DNA of 64,000 bases from NCEH01 sp043195135 (lineage in GTDB: Bacteria > Pseudomonadota > Alphaproteobacteria > Rhizobiales > Xanthobacteraceae), in the NCBI RefSeq assembly GCF_043195135.1, contig NZ_JBAFWP010000014.1; one strand, written 5' to 3'. Each line of letters starts with the position of its first letter. The first letter of the stretch is position 1. A program made the translations under genes and the position numbers. The notes under the pieces were generated by a model, which searched no databases, was not told where the DNA came from, and worked only from the letters and a program-made list of their open reading frames with translations. Below, in pieces: positions 7,738-16,694 of the stretch.

Positions 7738-8957
7738 GCCCGTCGCCGCGTCTCACCCGCCGCCAGGTCGTTGCCGGCCTCGGCGCCCTGCCCTTCGTCG
7801 GCGCCGCGCTGCCGGCGTTCGCCCAGGCCGCAGAGGTGCCGCTCGGCATGGTGCTGCCCTTCTCCGGCGCCACCGGCCCCTATGGGCCGGACATGAAGAA
7901 GGCCGCAGAGCTGGTTCTCGGGCAGGTCAATGACGCCGGCGGCATCCTCGGCGGGCGCAAGCTCAAGCTGTTCATCGAGGATTCCGAGACCAATCCGACG
8001 GTCGGCGTCACCGCCACGAAGAAGCTGCTGGAAGTCAACAAAGTGGAGCTGGTGGGCGGTTTCTGGGGCAGCCCGATCGCGCTTGCCGCCAAGCCCATCA
8101 TCCTGGCCGCCAACAAGGTGCAGATGGTTTCCTGCTCGGCCAATGCGGTGACCGACGGCGACACCCGCGGCCTCGTGTGGCGCTTCCAGGCGAAAAGCAC
8201 GTCCTGGGGCCCGGCCGGGGCGAAGGTGATGAATTCCATCGGCGCCAAGAAGGTGGTGGTGCTGGCGCAGCAGAATCCGTTCGTGGTGGCGATGATCGAG
8301 CCCTTCAAGGCGGAGATGGCCAAGCTCGGCGGCAGCGTTCTGGACGTGGTGATGTACAATCCCGACCAGCCCTCCTATCGCGCCGAGGTGGAAAAGGCCT
8401 TCGGCGGCGATCCCGACGGCGTGTTCTGCCTGTCCCTGCTGACCGATTTCACCTCCATCGCCAAGGAGGTCTATCGGGGCGGCTTCAAGTCCAAGATCGT
8501 CGCGCTCTCGATCGGCGCCGATGCGGAAGGCAAGTTCCTCCAGGCGGTCGGGCCGGAAGTGGCGGAGGGCATCTATCATCTCCAGCCCGCGCCGCCGCTC
8601 GATACCCCCTCCTACAAGAAGTTCGTCAAAGAGATGGGCGCTCCGGCCGGCACCGTATTCCTGTTCGCCGGCAATGCCCACGACCAGATCTGCGTCACCG
8701 CGCTGGCCATGGAACATGCCAAATCCAGCGACGCCCTGGTTTGGGCCAAGTCCATTCCCGAGGTCTGCAACCCGCCCGGCGAGGAAGTGGACGATGTGGT
8801 GAAGGGGCTGGAGCTGATCCGCGCCGGCAAGAAGATCAAGTTCGTGGGCGCCGGAGCGAGCTGCGATTTCGATGCCCGGGGCGACCAGATCAATCGCTCG
8901 TTCCTGGTGCAGGTCGTCAAGGGCGGCAAGAACACCATCGTCGGCGTGATCTCCTGA
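7734..8957 (+). CDS. ABC transporter substrate-binding protein, LivK/HAAT type
   Basis: 407 residues. The N-terminus is a twin-arginine-type export signal (TRRQVVAG then a hydrophobic stretch to PAFAQA, cleavage near residue 31). The mature part has the type I periplasmic-binding fold: VPLGMVLPFSGATGPYG at the start, NDAGGILGGRKL and EDSETNPTVGVTATKKL. It captures the substrate for LivHM/GF. It overlaps the AhpD-like gene by 4 bp. A perfect 22-bp palindrome (8993-9014) separates it from the monooxygenase gene. Compared with LivK the ligand pocket is not decipherable by eye. Confidence 0.9.
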   Translation: MSPSPRLTRRQVVAGLGALPFVGAALPAFAQAAEVPLGMVLPFSGATGPYGPDMKKAAELVLGQVNDAGGILGGRKLKLFIEDSETNPTVGVTATKKLLEVNKVELVGGFWGSPIALAAKPIILAANKVQMVSCSANAVTDGDTRGLVWRFQAKSTSWGPAGAKVMNSIGAKKVVVLAQQNPFVVAMIEPFKAEMAKLGGSVLDVVMYNPDQPSYRAEVEKAFGGDPDGVFCLSLLTDFTSIAKEVYRGGFKSKIVALSIGADAEGKFLQAVGPEVAEGIYHLQPAPPLDTPSYKKFVKEMGAPAGTVFLFAGNAHDQICVTALAMEHAKSSDALVWAKSIPEVCNPPGEEVDDVVKGLELIRAGKKIKFVGAGASCDFDARGDQINRSFLVQVVKGGKNTIVGVIS

Positions 8958-8992
8958 TCCGCTAGACGCCGCTTCCAGCCCGACCACCAGCA

Positions 8993-9014
8993 GCGCGCGG
9001 AGGCCTCCGCGCGC
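8993..9014. repeat. perfect 22-bp palindrome inside the operon
   Basis: Arms of 11 bases (GCGCGCGGAGG and its complement) without a loop, 36 bp after the binding-protein stop and 41 bp before the monooxygenase ATG. In RNA it would make a very stable hairpin with no U-run. It could limit read-through or protect the upstream mRNA, giving more transporter than monooxygenase. Confidence 0.55.
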
Positions 9015-9054
9015 AACGAGAACGCGCGCCTTCAAGGCCGCTGGGAGAAACCTC

Positions 9055-10377
9055 ATGACACATCCCAAGCCCATGCATCTGTGCGGCTTCCTGATCGCCG
9101 GGCCGGTGGTGCACAGCCACGCCATCTGGCGCAATCCGGCGCACGAGACCGCCTTCCTCAGCCTCGAACATTACGCCCACATCGCCCGCACCCTGGAGCG
9201 CGGCAAGTTCGACTTCCTGTTCTTCGCCGACCGCCTCGCCGTCGCCGATCGCTATGGCGAGAGCCTGGAAACCGGGATCCGGCTCGGCGACCAGGACGCG
9301 ACCCGCATGGATCCGATGCCGGTGCTCGGCGCCATGGCGGCGGTCACGCGGCATATCGGCCTCGGCGCCACGCGCTCCACCACCTATGACGCGCCCTACA
9401 ACATCGCCCGCGAGTTCGCGACGCTGGATCATCTCTCCGGTGGGCGGGTGGCCTGGAACGTCGTCACCTCCATGAATGACGGGGAAGCTTTGAACTTCGG
9501 GTCCGTGCCGCACCTCGGCCATGACGAGCGCTACGACCGCGCGGACGAATTCATGGAGGTCGCCTTCAAGCTGTGGGACAGCTGGGAGGACGGCGCGCTG
9601 GTGCTGGACCGGGCCAACGGCATCTATGCCGACCCCGACAAGGTCCATTATGTGAACCACCAGGGCAAATGGTTCCAGTCGCGCGGGCCGCTGAACATTC
9701 CCCGCAGCCCGCAGGGCCGGCCGGTCATCATCCAGGCCGGCTCGTCGGGCCGGGGCAAGGCGTTCGCGGCACGCTGGTCGGAGGTGATCTTCGCGTTGCA
9801 GCCGAACCGGGAGCGCATGGGGGTGTTCACCCGCGATGTGCGCGCCGCACTGGAGGCCGCCGGGCGCGCGCCGGATGCCAGCAAGGTGCTGATGGCGGTG
9901 ATGCCCTTCATCGGCCGCACCCGGGCGGAGGCGGAGGAAAAGCGCGACCTGCATGATTCCCTGGTGGATCCGCGCGTCGGCCTCTCCACGCTCGCGGCCC
10001 ACGCCAATGCGGATTTTTCCAGCCTGCCGCTGGATGCGCGGGTGGATGAGATCGCGGTCTCCGGCAGCCAGGGCAATTTCGCGGCGCTGCGCAGCATCGC
10101 CCCCGACGGGTCCATGACCATCGCCGAAGCCGGGCGGGTCTATGGGCGCGGCGTCATGTGCCCGCGTATCGTCGGGACGGCGCAGGACGTGGCGGACGAA
10201 CTGGCGGGTATCGTCGAGTCCGGCCTCGCCGACGGCTTCGTGATCTCGCCCGCCTTCCTGCCGGAGACGTTCGACGACTTCGTCGACCAGGTGGTCCCGC
10301 TGCTGCAGGCGCGCGGCGCCTTGCGGCGCGATTATCCCGGCGGGACCCTGCGCGACCTGCTGAGCCAGGCGACCTGA
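9055..10377 (+). CDS. NtaA/SnaA/DszA-family flavin-dependent monooxygenase
   Basis: 440 residues, the normal length of this bacterial-luciferase-like class, which works with reduced FMN supplied by a separate reductase. Family marks: FDFLFFADRLAV, GRVAWNVVTSMNDGEALNFG, YDRADEFMEVAFKLWDSWED, and RPVIIQAGSSGRGKAFAARW. Members cut C-S or C-N bonds (DszA on dibenzothiophene sulfone, NtaA on nitrilotriacetate, others on sulfonates or pesticides). A good ribosome site (GGGAGA) precedes ATG 9055. It is the last gene of the liv-type operon, so it probably acts on the compound this importer brings in. The substrate is unknown. Confidence 0.88.
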   Translation: MTHPKPMHLCGFLIAGPVVHSHAIWRNPAHETAFLSLEHYAHIARTLERGKFDFLFFADRLAVADRYGESLETGIRLGDQDATRMDPMPVLGAMAAVTRHIGLGATRSTTYDAPYNIAREFATLDHLSGGRVAWNVVTSMNDGEALNFGSVPHLGHDERYDRADEFMEVAFKLWDSWEDGALVLDRANGIYADPDKVHYVNHQGKWFQSRGPLNIPRSPQGRPVIIQAGSSGRGKAFAARWSEVIFALQPNRERMGVFTRDVRAALEAAGRAPDASKVLMAVMPFIGRTRAEAEEKRDLHDSLVDPRVGLSTLAAHANADFSSLPLDARVDEIAVSGSQGNFAALRSIAPDGSMTIAEAGRVYGRGVMCPRIVGTAQDVADELAGIVESGLADGFVISPAFLPETFDDFVDQVVPLLQARGALRRDYPGGTLRDLLSQAT

Positions 10378-10378
10378 C

Positions 10379-10397
10379 CGGATCGCGCGGCGATCCG
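10379..10397. terminator. hairpin between convergent genes
   Basis: Perfect 8-bp arms CGGATCGC / GCGATCCG with a 3-base loop, immediately after the + strand monooxygenase and 37 bp before the end of the - strand pseudogene. There is no U-run on either side. It may act in both directions. Confidence 0.4.
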
Positions 10398-10433
10398 ACC
10401 GGGTTGGGCTCCAGGGCTGCGCGAGGGCGCGCG

Positions 10434-11781
10434 TCAGGCCACCTGGTCGACGGGCGCCGCGATCCCCTCGCCGGCGGCGGGGCGGGCGAGGCCGTAATGC
10501 GCGCGCAGGGTGGTCCCGGTGTAATCCTCCCGGAACAGGCCGCGCTTGCGCAGGATCGGCACCACCTCGGCGGCGAAGATGTCGAAGCCGCCGGTATACC
10601 AGGGCGGCATCACGTTGAAGCCGTCGGCGGCGCCGCTCTCGAACCAGAGCTGGATCGCGTCCGCCACCTGCTCGGGCGTGCCGACCTTCACCCAGTGCCC
10701 GCGCGCGCCCGCGAGCCGCCGGATCAGCTGGCGCAGGGTCGGCTTCTCCCGGTCGACGATGTCCAGCACCACCTTGAAGCGGCTCGCCACATTGCTGCCG
10801 GCGTCGATGAGGTGGCGCGGGAACGGCGCGTCGAGGTCATGGCCGGAGAGGTCGAGGCCGATCAGGCGCTTGAGCTGGTTGAGCGAATAGGCGGGCTGGA
10901 TCAGGTCATCGAACTCGTCCGACAGGCGCTGCGCCTCCGCTTCCGTGCTGCCGATGAAGGGGCTGATGGCCCGGCAGGATGCGGATGCTCTGCGGCCCGC
11001 GCCCGAGCGCCCGCGCCTGACCCTTGATGTCGCCATAGAAGGCCTGGGCGCTGGCGAGGGTCTGGTGTGCCGTGAAGATCGCCTCGGCATAGCGCGCGGC
11101 GAAGGCGCGGCCATCCTGCGAGGACCCGGCCTGCACATAGACCGGCCGGCCCTGCGGCCCGCGCGGGATGTTCAGCGGTCCGCGCACGTCGAAATGCGGG
11201 CCGTGATGGTCGATGGGATGGATCTTCGCGCCGTCGGCGAACACGCCGCTTTCCTTATCGGCGACCACCGCGCCGTCCTCCCAGCTGTCCCACAGCTTGG
11301 TGACCACATCGACGAATTCGCGTGCGCGGGCATAGCGATCGCCGTGCGGCGGGTGCTGGGGCAGGCCGAAATTCAGCGCCGCGTCCGCCGCCGTGGTGGT
11401 GACGATGTTCCAGCCGACGCGCCCCTTGGAGATGTGGTCGAGCGTGCCGAACAGGCGGGCGAGATTGTAGGGCTCGTAATAGGTTGTGGAAGCGGTGCCG
11501 ATCAGGCCGATGCGGCTGGTGACGGCGGCGATGGCGGTGAGCCAGGTGATGGGCTCGAAGCGGAAGCGCGAGGCATAGCGCACGTCGTCGGACAGGGCCG
11601 GGCCGTCGGCGAAGAAGACGGCATCGAACTTCGCCGCCTCCGCCCGCTGGGCGAGATCCTGGTAATAGCTGATGTCGAACGCCCGCTCGGGCGCGGAGCC
11701 CTTGTAGCGCCAGCCGGCTTCGTGATGGCCGCCGGGATAGAGGAAGAGATTGAGGGTGAGCTGGCGGTCTTGAGCGGTCAT
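10434..11781 (-). pseudogene. NtaA/DszA-family flavin monooxygenase, split by one frameshift
   Basis: ATG 11779-11781 is preceded by GGGAGG. About 270 residues of a clear NtaA/DszA protein follow (LTLNLFLYPGGHHEAGWRY, AAKFDAVFFADGPALS, GRVGWNIVTTTAADAALNFG, RPVYVQAGSSQDGRAFAARY). At about position 10970 the frame changes within SIRILPG; the protein continues in another frame as ISPFIGSTEAEAQ to the stop at 10434. One extra C/G in the run GGGCC would explain it. The joined product would be about 448 residues, equal to its two intact relatives here (440 and 447). So it is either a fresh pseudogene or a sequencing error. It lies at the end of the ssu-type operon. Confidence 0.8.
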
Positions 11782-12040
11782 GGCAACCTCCCGGTGATGA
11801 GGGCGGAAAATCGGCCTGGGGCGATGCCTCGACATGCCCTGGGCTGGGTGAAATGTTTCACGTGAAACAATGACTTGCGGTGGACGAACATCGGTTCAGG
11901 GCGGCTTCTCCGCGCCTTTTCGGCGGTCGAAACCGCCTGTTCGGGCGAAGCGTCGCGGATGAATTTCGGCGGCGCACGCCGGGCGCCGCGTCCCCGCCCG
12001 GAGCGCGGCCGCCAGGGCCGGATGCGGAAGGGGACCGGGC

Positions 12041-13471
12041 CTAGGCAACGTCGCGCCGGGCGGCATGCAGCTTGGCGAATGTCTCGCCGAGGCGGGTCGC
12101 GCCCAGCACCTGCTCGCCGATGGCGCTCGATTCCCAGGAGGCGCCGCGCAGCGGATGGCCGATGGCGAACAGGCTCTGCGAGGCGCGGCCGGCCGCATCC
12201 AGCACCGCGCCGGACGCGGCATCGGCGGCGATGCCGTAGCCGGTGGGATGGGGCCGCACCAGATCGCGCGCGACCGCATTGCGCACCAGGGGATGGGCGA
12301 TGCGCCGCCAGTCGAAATCGTGGCCGAGGCCGTTCACCACCCGGTCCACCGTCAGCGTCTGGGGCGCGGATGCGCCGCGCGGACGCACCACCACGTCGAC
12401 CCGCCCGTCCGGCGCCGCCGCCAGATCGGTGACCGTGCCGGCGACCTGCCGGAAGCGGCCCTGCGCCTGGACCTGTTCGAGGAATGCGATCGAGCCCGGG
12501 GCCGCGCGATGCAGGCTCACGTCCCAGAACACCCGCAGGTGCCGCACGAAGCGCCGCCGCTCGGCATCGCTGGCGCCGGCCCACAGGCCGATGAGGTGTT
12601 GCTTGAGCACCGGCGTCAGGCGCTGCCAGTCCTCGCCGGCCGCCGCCACGGCGCGCCGCTCGCGCTGCACCAGGCGCAGCAGGTCGCCGATCCGGCGCGG
12701 CAAGGCGGCAGCATCGAGGAAATTCGCCCAGGGCTCCACCTCGCGCCGCCGGTTGACCAATTGCCCGCGCCGCGAGATCGCGACATAGGTGCCGCGGAAT
12801 CCCTGCTTCTCCAGGCTGATGAGCGCATCCAGCGTGGTCAGGCTGGTGCCGAGCAGCAGGATTTCGCCGTCGCGCTCCGCCCCCGCGAACGCGCCGTCGC
12901 GCCAAACGTCGCCCACATAGCGCCCGCTGTCCCGCAGGCGGGCGCCGATCCGGATGCCGCGCTCGGCCGCATGCAGGCCGGTGGCGAGCACCACCTGGTC
13001 CGCCGCCAGCGCCGCCCCCGAGGCGAGGTGCACCGCGTATCCGAGGCGCGCGGGCGCGAGATCCACCGCCGTGTCGCGCACATGCTGGAAACGCACCCGC
13101 CCCTCGCCGTCGCGCAGCGCGCGGGCCAGTTCGTCCTGCACATAATCGCCATAGAGGATGCGCGGCAGGAAGGCGTCGCCCGGCGGCGCGCCTTCGTCCG
13201 GCGCCCAGCCGCGCCGGCCGGCATTGGCGAGCACCCATTGGGTGAGATGCTCGGGGCGATCCGCATGCAGGCTGAACACGCGGGCCGGGCCGTTCACCAG
13301 ATGGTCGGGATCCGGCGTGCTGTACGCGATGCCGCGCCCGAGTTCGGCCCGGCTTTCCACGATCGCGATGTCCAGCGGCGTCGCGGTGGCGTCGATGATC
13401 TTGATCGCCGCCAGGACACCGGCGAGGCCGCCGCCGATGATGACGATCGCGGGTCTGCTTGCTTGCGACAT
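12041..13471 (-). CDS. FAD/NAD(P)-binding oxidoreductase of the NAD_binding_9 type
   Basis: 476 residues. A Rossmann dinucleotide motif is at the N-terminus (IVIIGGGLAGVLAA, about residues 10-23), followed by ESRAELGRGIAYSTPDPDHLVNGPA, typical of the FAD-NAD(P)-binding proteins of PF13454. A second GxGxxG-like site (LLLGTSLTTLDALISLEKQG) is near residue 205. Its reaction is not known. It follows the ssu-type ATPase gene by 49 bp in the same direction and precedes the broken monooxygenase. It could supply electrons or oxidise an intermediate of an organosulfur or amine pathway; that is context-based inference. Confidence 0.75.
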   Translation of the reverse strand: MSQASRPAIVIIGGGLAGVLAAIKIIDATATPLDIAIVESRAELGRGIAYSTPDPDHLVNGPARVFSLHADRPEHLTQWVLANAGRRGWAPDEGAPPGDAFLPRILYGDYVQDELARALRDGEGRVRFQHVRDTAVDLAPARLGYAVHLASGAALAADQVVLATGLHAAERGIRIGARLRDSGRYVGDVWRDGAFAGAERDGEILLLGTSLTTLDALISLEKQGFRGTYVAISRRGQLVNRRREVEPWANFLDAAALPRRIGDLLRLVQRERRAVAAAGEDWQRLTPVLKQHLIGLWAGASDAERRRFVRHLRVFWDVSLHRAAPGSIAFLEQVQAQGRFRQVAGTVTDLAAAPDGRVDVVVRPRGASAPQTLTVDRVVNGLGHDFDWRRIAHPLVRNAVARDLVRPHPTGYGIAADAASGAVLDAAGRASQSLFAIGHPLRGASWESSAIGEQVLGATRLGETFAKLHAARRDVA

Positions 13472-13520
13472 GACGTGCCTTTTCTTCGGCTGGTCGAAAC
13501 GGGGGCCGGCGCGGGCGCGC

Positions 13521-14318
13521 TCACCAGGTCTGGTCGAGACCGAGCAGCGCCAGCACCTCGTGGCGCAGCGCCGCGAGGCGCGGGTCGCCGCGATGGCGGG
13601 GATAGGGAACGTCCACGATCACCTCGGCCTTGATGCGCGCCGGGCGGTCCGTGAACACGATCACCCGCTGCGCCAGGAAGAGGGCTTCCTCCACGTCGTG
13701 GGTGACGAGCAGGGCGGTGAAATTGGCGTCCTGCCAGAGGCGCAGCAATTCCCCCTGCATGGTGATGCGGGTGAGGGAATCGAGCTTGCCGAGCGGCTCG
13801 TCCAGCAGCAGCAGGCGCGGTTCGTTCACCAGAGCGCGGGCGAGCGCCACGCGCTGGGCCATGCCGCCGGACAATTGCCGGGGATAGGCGCTGCCGAAAT
13901 CCGCGAGCCCCACGAGATTGAGCGCGGCTTCCACCCGGTGGCGCTGGCTGCGCAGCAGGCCCCGCGCCTCCAGCCCCAGCGCCACGTTCGCCGCCACCGT
14001 ACGCCACGGGTAGAGGGTCGGGTCCTGGAACACCAGGATGCGGGAGGGATCGGGGCCCGTGATCGGCCCGTCATCTTCCTTCACCGTTCCCGCGGTGGGA
14101 TGGTCGAGGCCCGCCACCAGGCGCAGAAGCGTGGACTTTCCGCACCCGCTCGGCCCCAGCAGGGCGACGAACGCGCCCGGCTGCACCGAGAAGCTCACCT
14201 GCTGGAGCACCGGCAGTGGCGCCCCCTCAAGCTCGAACCTGTGGCTGACGTTGGAGACATCGAGGCGGATGCCGGCGACGGCGCCCGCGGGCGTGTGTTT
14301 GACGGCGGCAGCGCTCAC
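13521..14318 (-). CDS. ABC transporter ATP-binding protein, SsuB/TauB type
   Basis: 265 residues from a GTG start that overlaps the permease stop (GTGA). Walker A GPSGCGKS is at residues 55-62, the Q-loop region is RILVFQDPTLYPWRTV, the signature LSGGMAQRVALARAL, Walker B LLLLDEPLGKLD and the H-loop LLVTHDVEEAL. This is the nitrate/sulfonate/taurine (NitT/TauT) class. It powers the permease at 14315 with the binding protein at 15382. Confidence 0.9.
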   Translation of the reverse strand: MSAAAVKHTPAGAVAGIRLDVSNVSHRFELEGAPLPVLQQVSFSVQPGAFVALLGPSGCGKSTLLRLVAGLDHPTAGTVKEDDGPITGPDPSRILVFQDPTLYPWRTVAANVALGLEARGLLRSQRHRVEAALNLVGLADFGSAYPRQLSGGMAQRVALARALVNEPRLLLLDEPLGKLDSLTRITMQGELLRLWQDANFTALLVTHDVEEALFLAQRVIVFTDRPARIKAEVIVDVPYPRHRGDPRLAALRHEVLALLGLDQTW

Positions 14319-15370
14319 CAACGCACCAATTCCTTCTGCCAGGAGAGGACGTGATCGCGCAGGCGGAACAGCGCGGTGATGAGGCTGGAGCACATCAGGG
14401 CCATCACCAGCAGCGCGGCATACATGTTGGCATAGGCGGCCCAGCCCTGGGCCCATTGCAGGTACCAGCCGAGCCCGGCCTTCACGCCCAGCATCTCCGC
14501 CACCACCAGCACCGCGAACGAGGCGCTGAGGCCCATGAACAGGCCGACGAAGATGTGCGGCAGCGCTGCCGGCACCGCGACCCTGGACACCAGGAAGACC
14601 TGGCTCGCACCGAGGGTGCGGGCGATGTCGTAATAATCCTTGTTCACGCTGGAGATGCCGGACCAAGTGAGGATGGTCACCGGGAAGGCGGTCGCGAGCG
14701 CGATCAGGAAGATGCTGGCGCTCCAGCTCGACGGGAACAGGAAGAACGCCACCGGCAGCCATGCGGTCGCCGGCAGCGGGCCGATGAAGCGCAGCACCGG
14801 ATGGGCCCAATAGCCGGCGATGCGCCACCAGCCGATGGAGACGCCCAGCGTCACGCCCACCAGCGCGCCGATGCCATAGCCCCAGGCCAGAAGCTTCACC
14901 GAATGCACGACGCTGAGGCCGAGCTTGGGCCAATCCTCCAGATAGACTTCGAGCAGCGCCTGGGGCGGCACGAAGAACGGGCGCGGCAGCAGGCCGAGCT
15001 TGGCGGTGATCGCCTCCCAGGCAAGCACGCCGAGCGGCAGCACCACCAGCCAGGGCACGGCGGCCCGCAGGCGGACGAGCCGCCCGCCGAGCCGGGGGGA
15101 GGCCAGGGCCAGCAGGGCGAGCACCCCGCCCAGGGCGGCCAGGCCATAGGCGAATTCCAGCGTATAGCCATAGTCGTCGGCATCCGGCACGAGGCCGGTA
15201 TAGGCGCCGGCGCCGGCCCACGCCGCCGCCGCGATCAGCCCGCCGGACCAGAAGCGCGCGGGGGGTGCCGATGCGGTGGCCGGGCGCGCCGCGGGGTGCG
15301 CCGCAAGGTGCGCTCCTCGGCTTTCCGCATGCTGGGCCGTCAGGGGTGCGTCGAGGGTGCGGTCGCTCAT
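14315..15370 (-). CDS. ABC transporter permease, SsuC/TauC type
   Basis: 351 residues, about 90 longer than a usual SsuC. The extra N-terminal part holds two or three added membrane segments (about residues 35-110, with the acidic loop VPDADDYGY). The standard permease domain follows, with the cytoplasmic loop DYYDIARTLGASQVFLVSRVAVPAALPHIF that docks on the ATPase. ATG 15370 has GAGGGG upstream and lies 11 bp after the binding-protein stop. The extended N-terminus is uncommon but seen in some NitT/TauT permeases. Confidence 0.85.
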   Translation of the reverse strand: MSDRTLDAPLTAQHAESRGAHLAAHPAARPATASAPPARFWSGGLIAAAAWAGAGAYTGLVPDADDYGYTLEFAYGLAALGGVLALLALASPRLGGRLVRLRAAVPWLVVLPLGVLAWEAITAKLGLLPRPFFVPPQALLEVYLEDWPKLGLSVVHSVKLLAWGYGIGALVGVTLGVSIGWWRIAGYWAHPVLRFIGPLPATAWLPVAFFLFPSSWSASIFLIALATAFPVTILTWSGISSVNKDYYDIARTLGASQVFLVSRVAVPAALPHIFVGLFMGLSASFAVLVVAEMLGVKAGLGWYLQWAQGWAAYANMYAALLVMALMCSSLITALFRLRDHVLSWQKELVRW

Positions 15371-15381
15371 GGGCGCACCCC

Positions 15382-16578
15382 TCAGCTCAGCACGTCGAAA
15401 TAGACCTTGTCCGCGAACTTCGCGGAATCCGTGGTCTTGCGGAACACCTTCACCAGCTTCAGCTCGTCGGCATAGGCGGCGATCTCCTGCTTCAGGGCGG
15501 CGCCGGCGGGATGGTGGTGATGGGTGTGGCTCTTGAGCATGTCCACCAGATCCTGGATCGAGCCCTTGCCGCCGTAATCGGCGAAGCTCTTGGCGGCGAG
15601 CGCCGGGTCGCTGCCGACGATGTGGCCTCCCTCCAGCACGGCGCGGGTGAGGGCGGCGGCGGTCGGCTTGTCGTCGCGGATCAGGCTGCCGCGGATCGCC
15701 AGCACGCAGCACGAGCGCTCGGCATATTTGTCGGTGAGATTGGTCGCCACCTCCACCAGGCTGCCCTTGGAATCCTTCAGGAAGATCCAGGTGCGCGGGT
15801 CATTGTCGGCGAGCGCCTGGGCTTCGCCCTTCTCCACCGCAAGCGGCAGCACCTCGGCGGGATACTGGCGCCATTCCACGTCCTTGAACGGGTCGATGCC
15901 GGCCTCGGCCAGCAGGATAGAGAAGAAATTCTTCGCCGGCCCCGCCTGGTCGGCGATGGCGATGGTCTTGCCCTTCAGGCTCTCCAGCGTGGTGGTGCCG
16001 GCGGACGGCGCGCCGAGCAGGCGCAGGCAGCCGCCGTGTACCCCGGTGGTAATGCGCACGTCGAACCCCTGCTCCAGGGGCTTGAGCCAGCGCAGCGCCA
16101 TGCCGATGCCGGCATCCGCCTTGCCGGTGGCGATCGCCTCCAGCAATTGCTCGGTGGAGCCGCCGAAATTCACGAATTCCACGTCGAGCCCGTTGCGGGC
16201 GAAGATGCCCGTATCCTTCGCCACCGGCGCGGCGGCGGTGCAGATGGCGCTGGCGTTCCAGGCGAGCTTGATGGATTTGAGCGGCCCGCTCGCGGCCGGC
16301 GTGCCATCCGCCGCCGTGAGGCAGAGCGGGAAATCCGCGAGCCCGCTCACCGACGTCGGCGGGCGAATAAGGCTGGAGGCGAGCACATGCCCGCCATAGC
16401 CCCCCAGCGGAATCGCCGCGCCGAGCGTCGCCCCATAGCGCAGCAGCGCACGGCGCGTCAGACCGGAGGCGCGGGCCGTGCCCGCCGCGTCACTGTCATC
16501 ATCGAAACCAGGCATCGACCCATCCCCGAAATCATCAGTCGGGTTATATTTCATAATATCGATGGATTGAGTCAACAA
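15382..16578 (-). CDS. ABC transporter substrate-binding protein, SsuA/TauA-like (NMT1 fold)
   Basis: 398 residues from the first ATG; the true start could be the in-frame ATG at 16513-16515. A twin-arginine export signal (LTRRALLRYGATLGAAIP) lies about 40 residues in. The mature domain is of the nitrate/sulfonate/taurine binding type: FARNGLDVEFVNFGGSTEQLLEAIATGKADAGIGM, and LKGKTIAIADQAG. A His-rich stretch, SHTHHHHPAG, near residue 345 is unusual and could bind a metal. It is the first gene of an operon with permease, ATPase and FAD protein. The ligand is not known. Confidence 0.85.
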   Translation of the reverse strand: MLTQSIDIMKYNPTDDFGDGSMPGFDDDSDAAGTARASGLTRRALLRYGATLGAAIPLGGYGGHVLASSLIRPPTSVSGLADFPLCLTAADGTPAASGPLKSIKLAWNASAICTAAAPVAKDTGIFARNGLDVEFVNFGGSTEQLLEAIATGKADAGIGMALRWLKPLEQGFDVRITTGVHGGCLRLLGAPSAGTTTLESLKGKTIAIADQAGPAKNFFSILLAEAGIDPFKDVEWRQYPAEVLPLAVEKGEAQALADNDPRTWIFLKDSKGSLVEVATNLTDKYAERSCCVLAIRGSLIRDDKPTAAALTRAVLEGGHIVGSDPALAAKSFADYGGKGSIQDLVDMLKSHTHHHHPAGAALKQEIAAYADELKLVKVFRKTTDSAKFADKVYFDVLS

Positions 16579-16694
16579 TAAAGATGCGCGCCATGCGCCG
16601 CCGCCACGCCCGTGCCTCGTATCGTCACGGCCAGGCTGGTTCCGGTCCTCCTTGCGAGGTCATCGGCGCGGATCGAAGGACCGGCAATCGGCCC

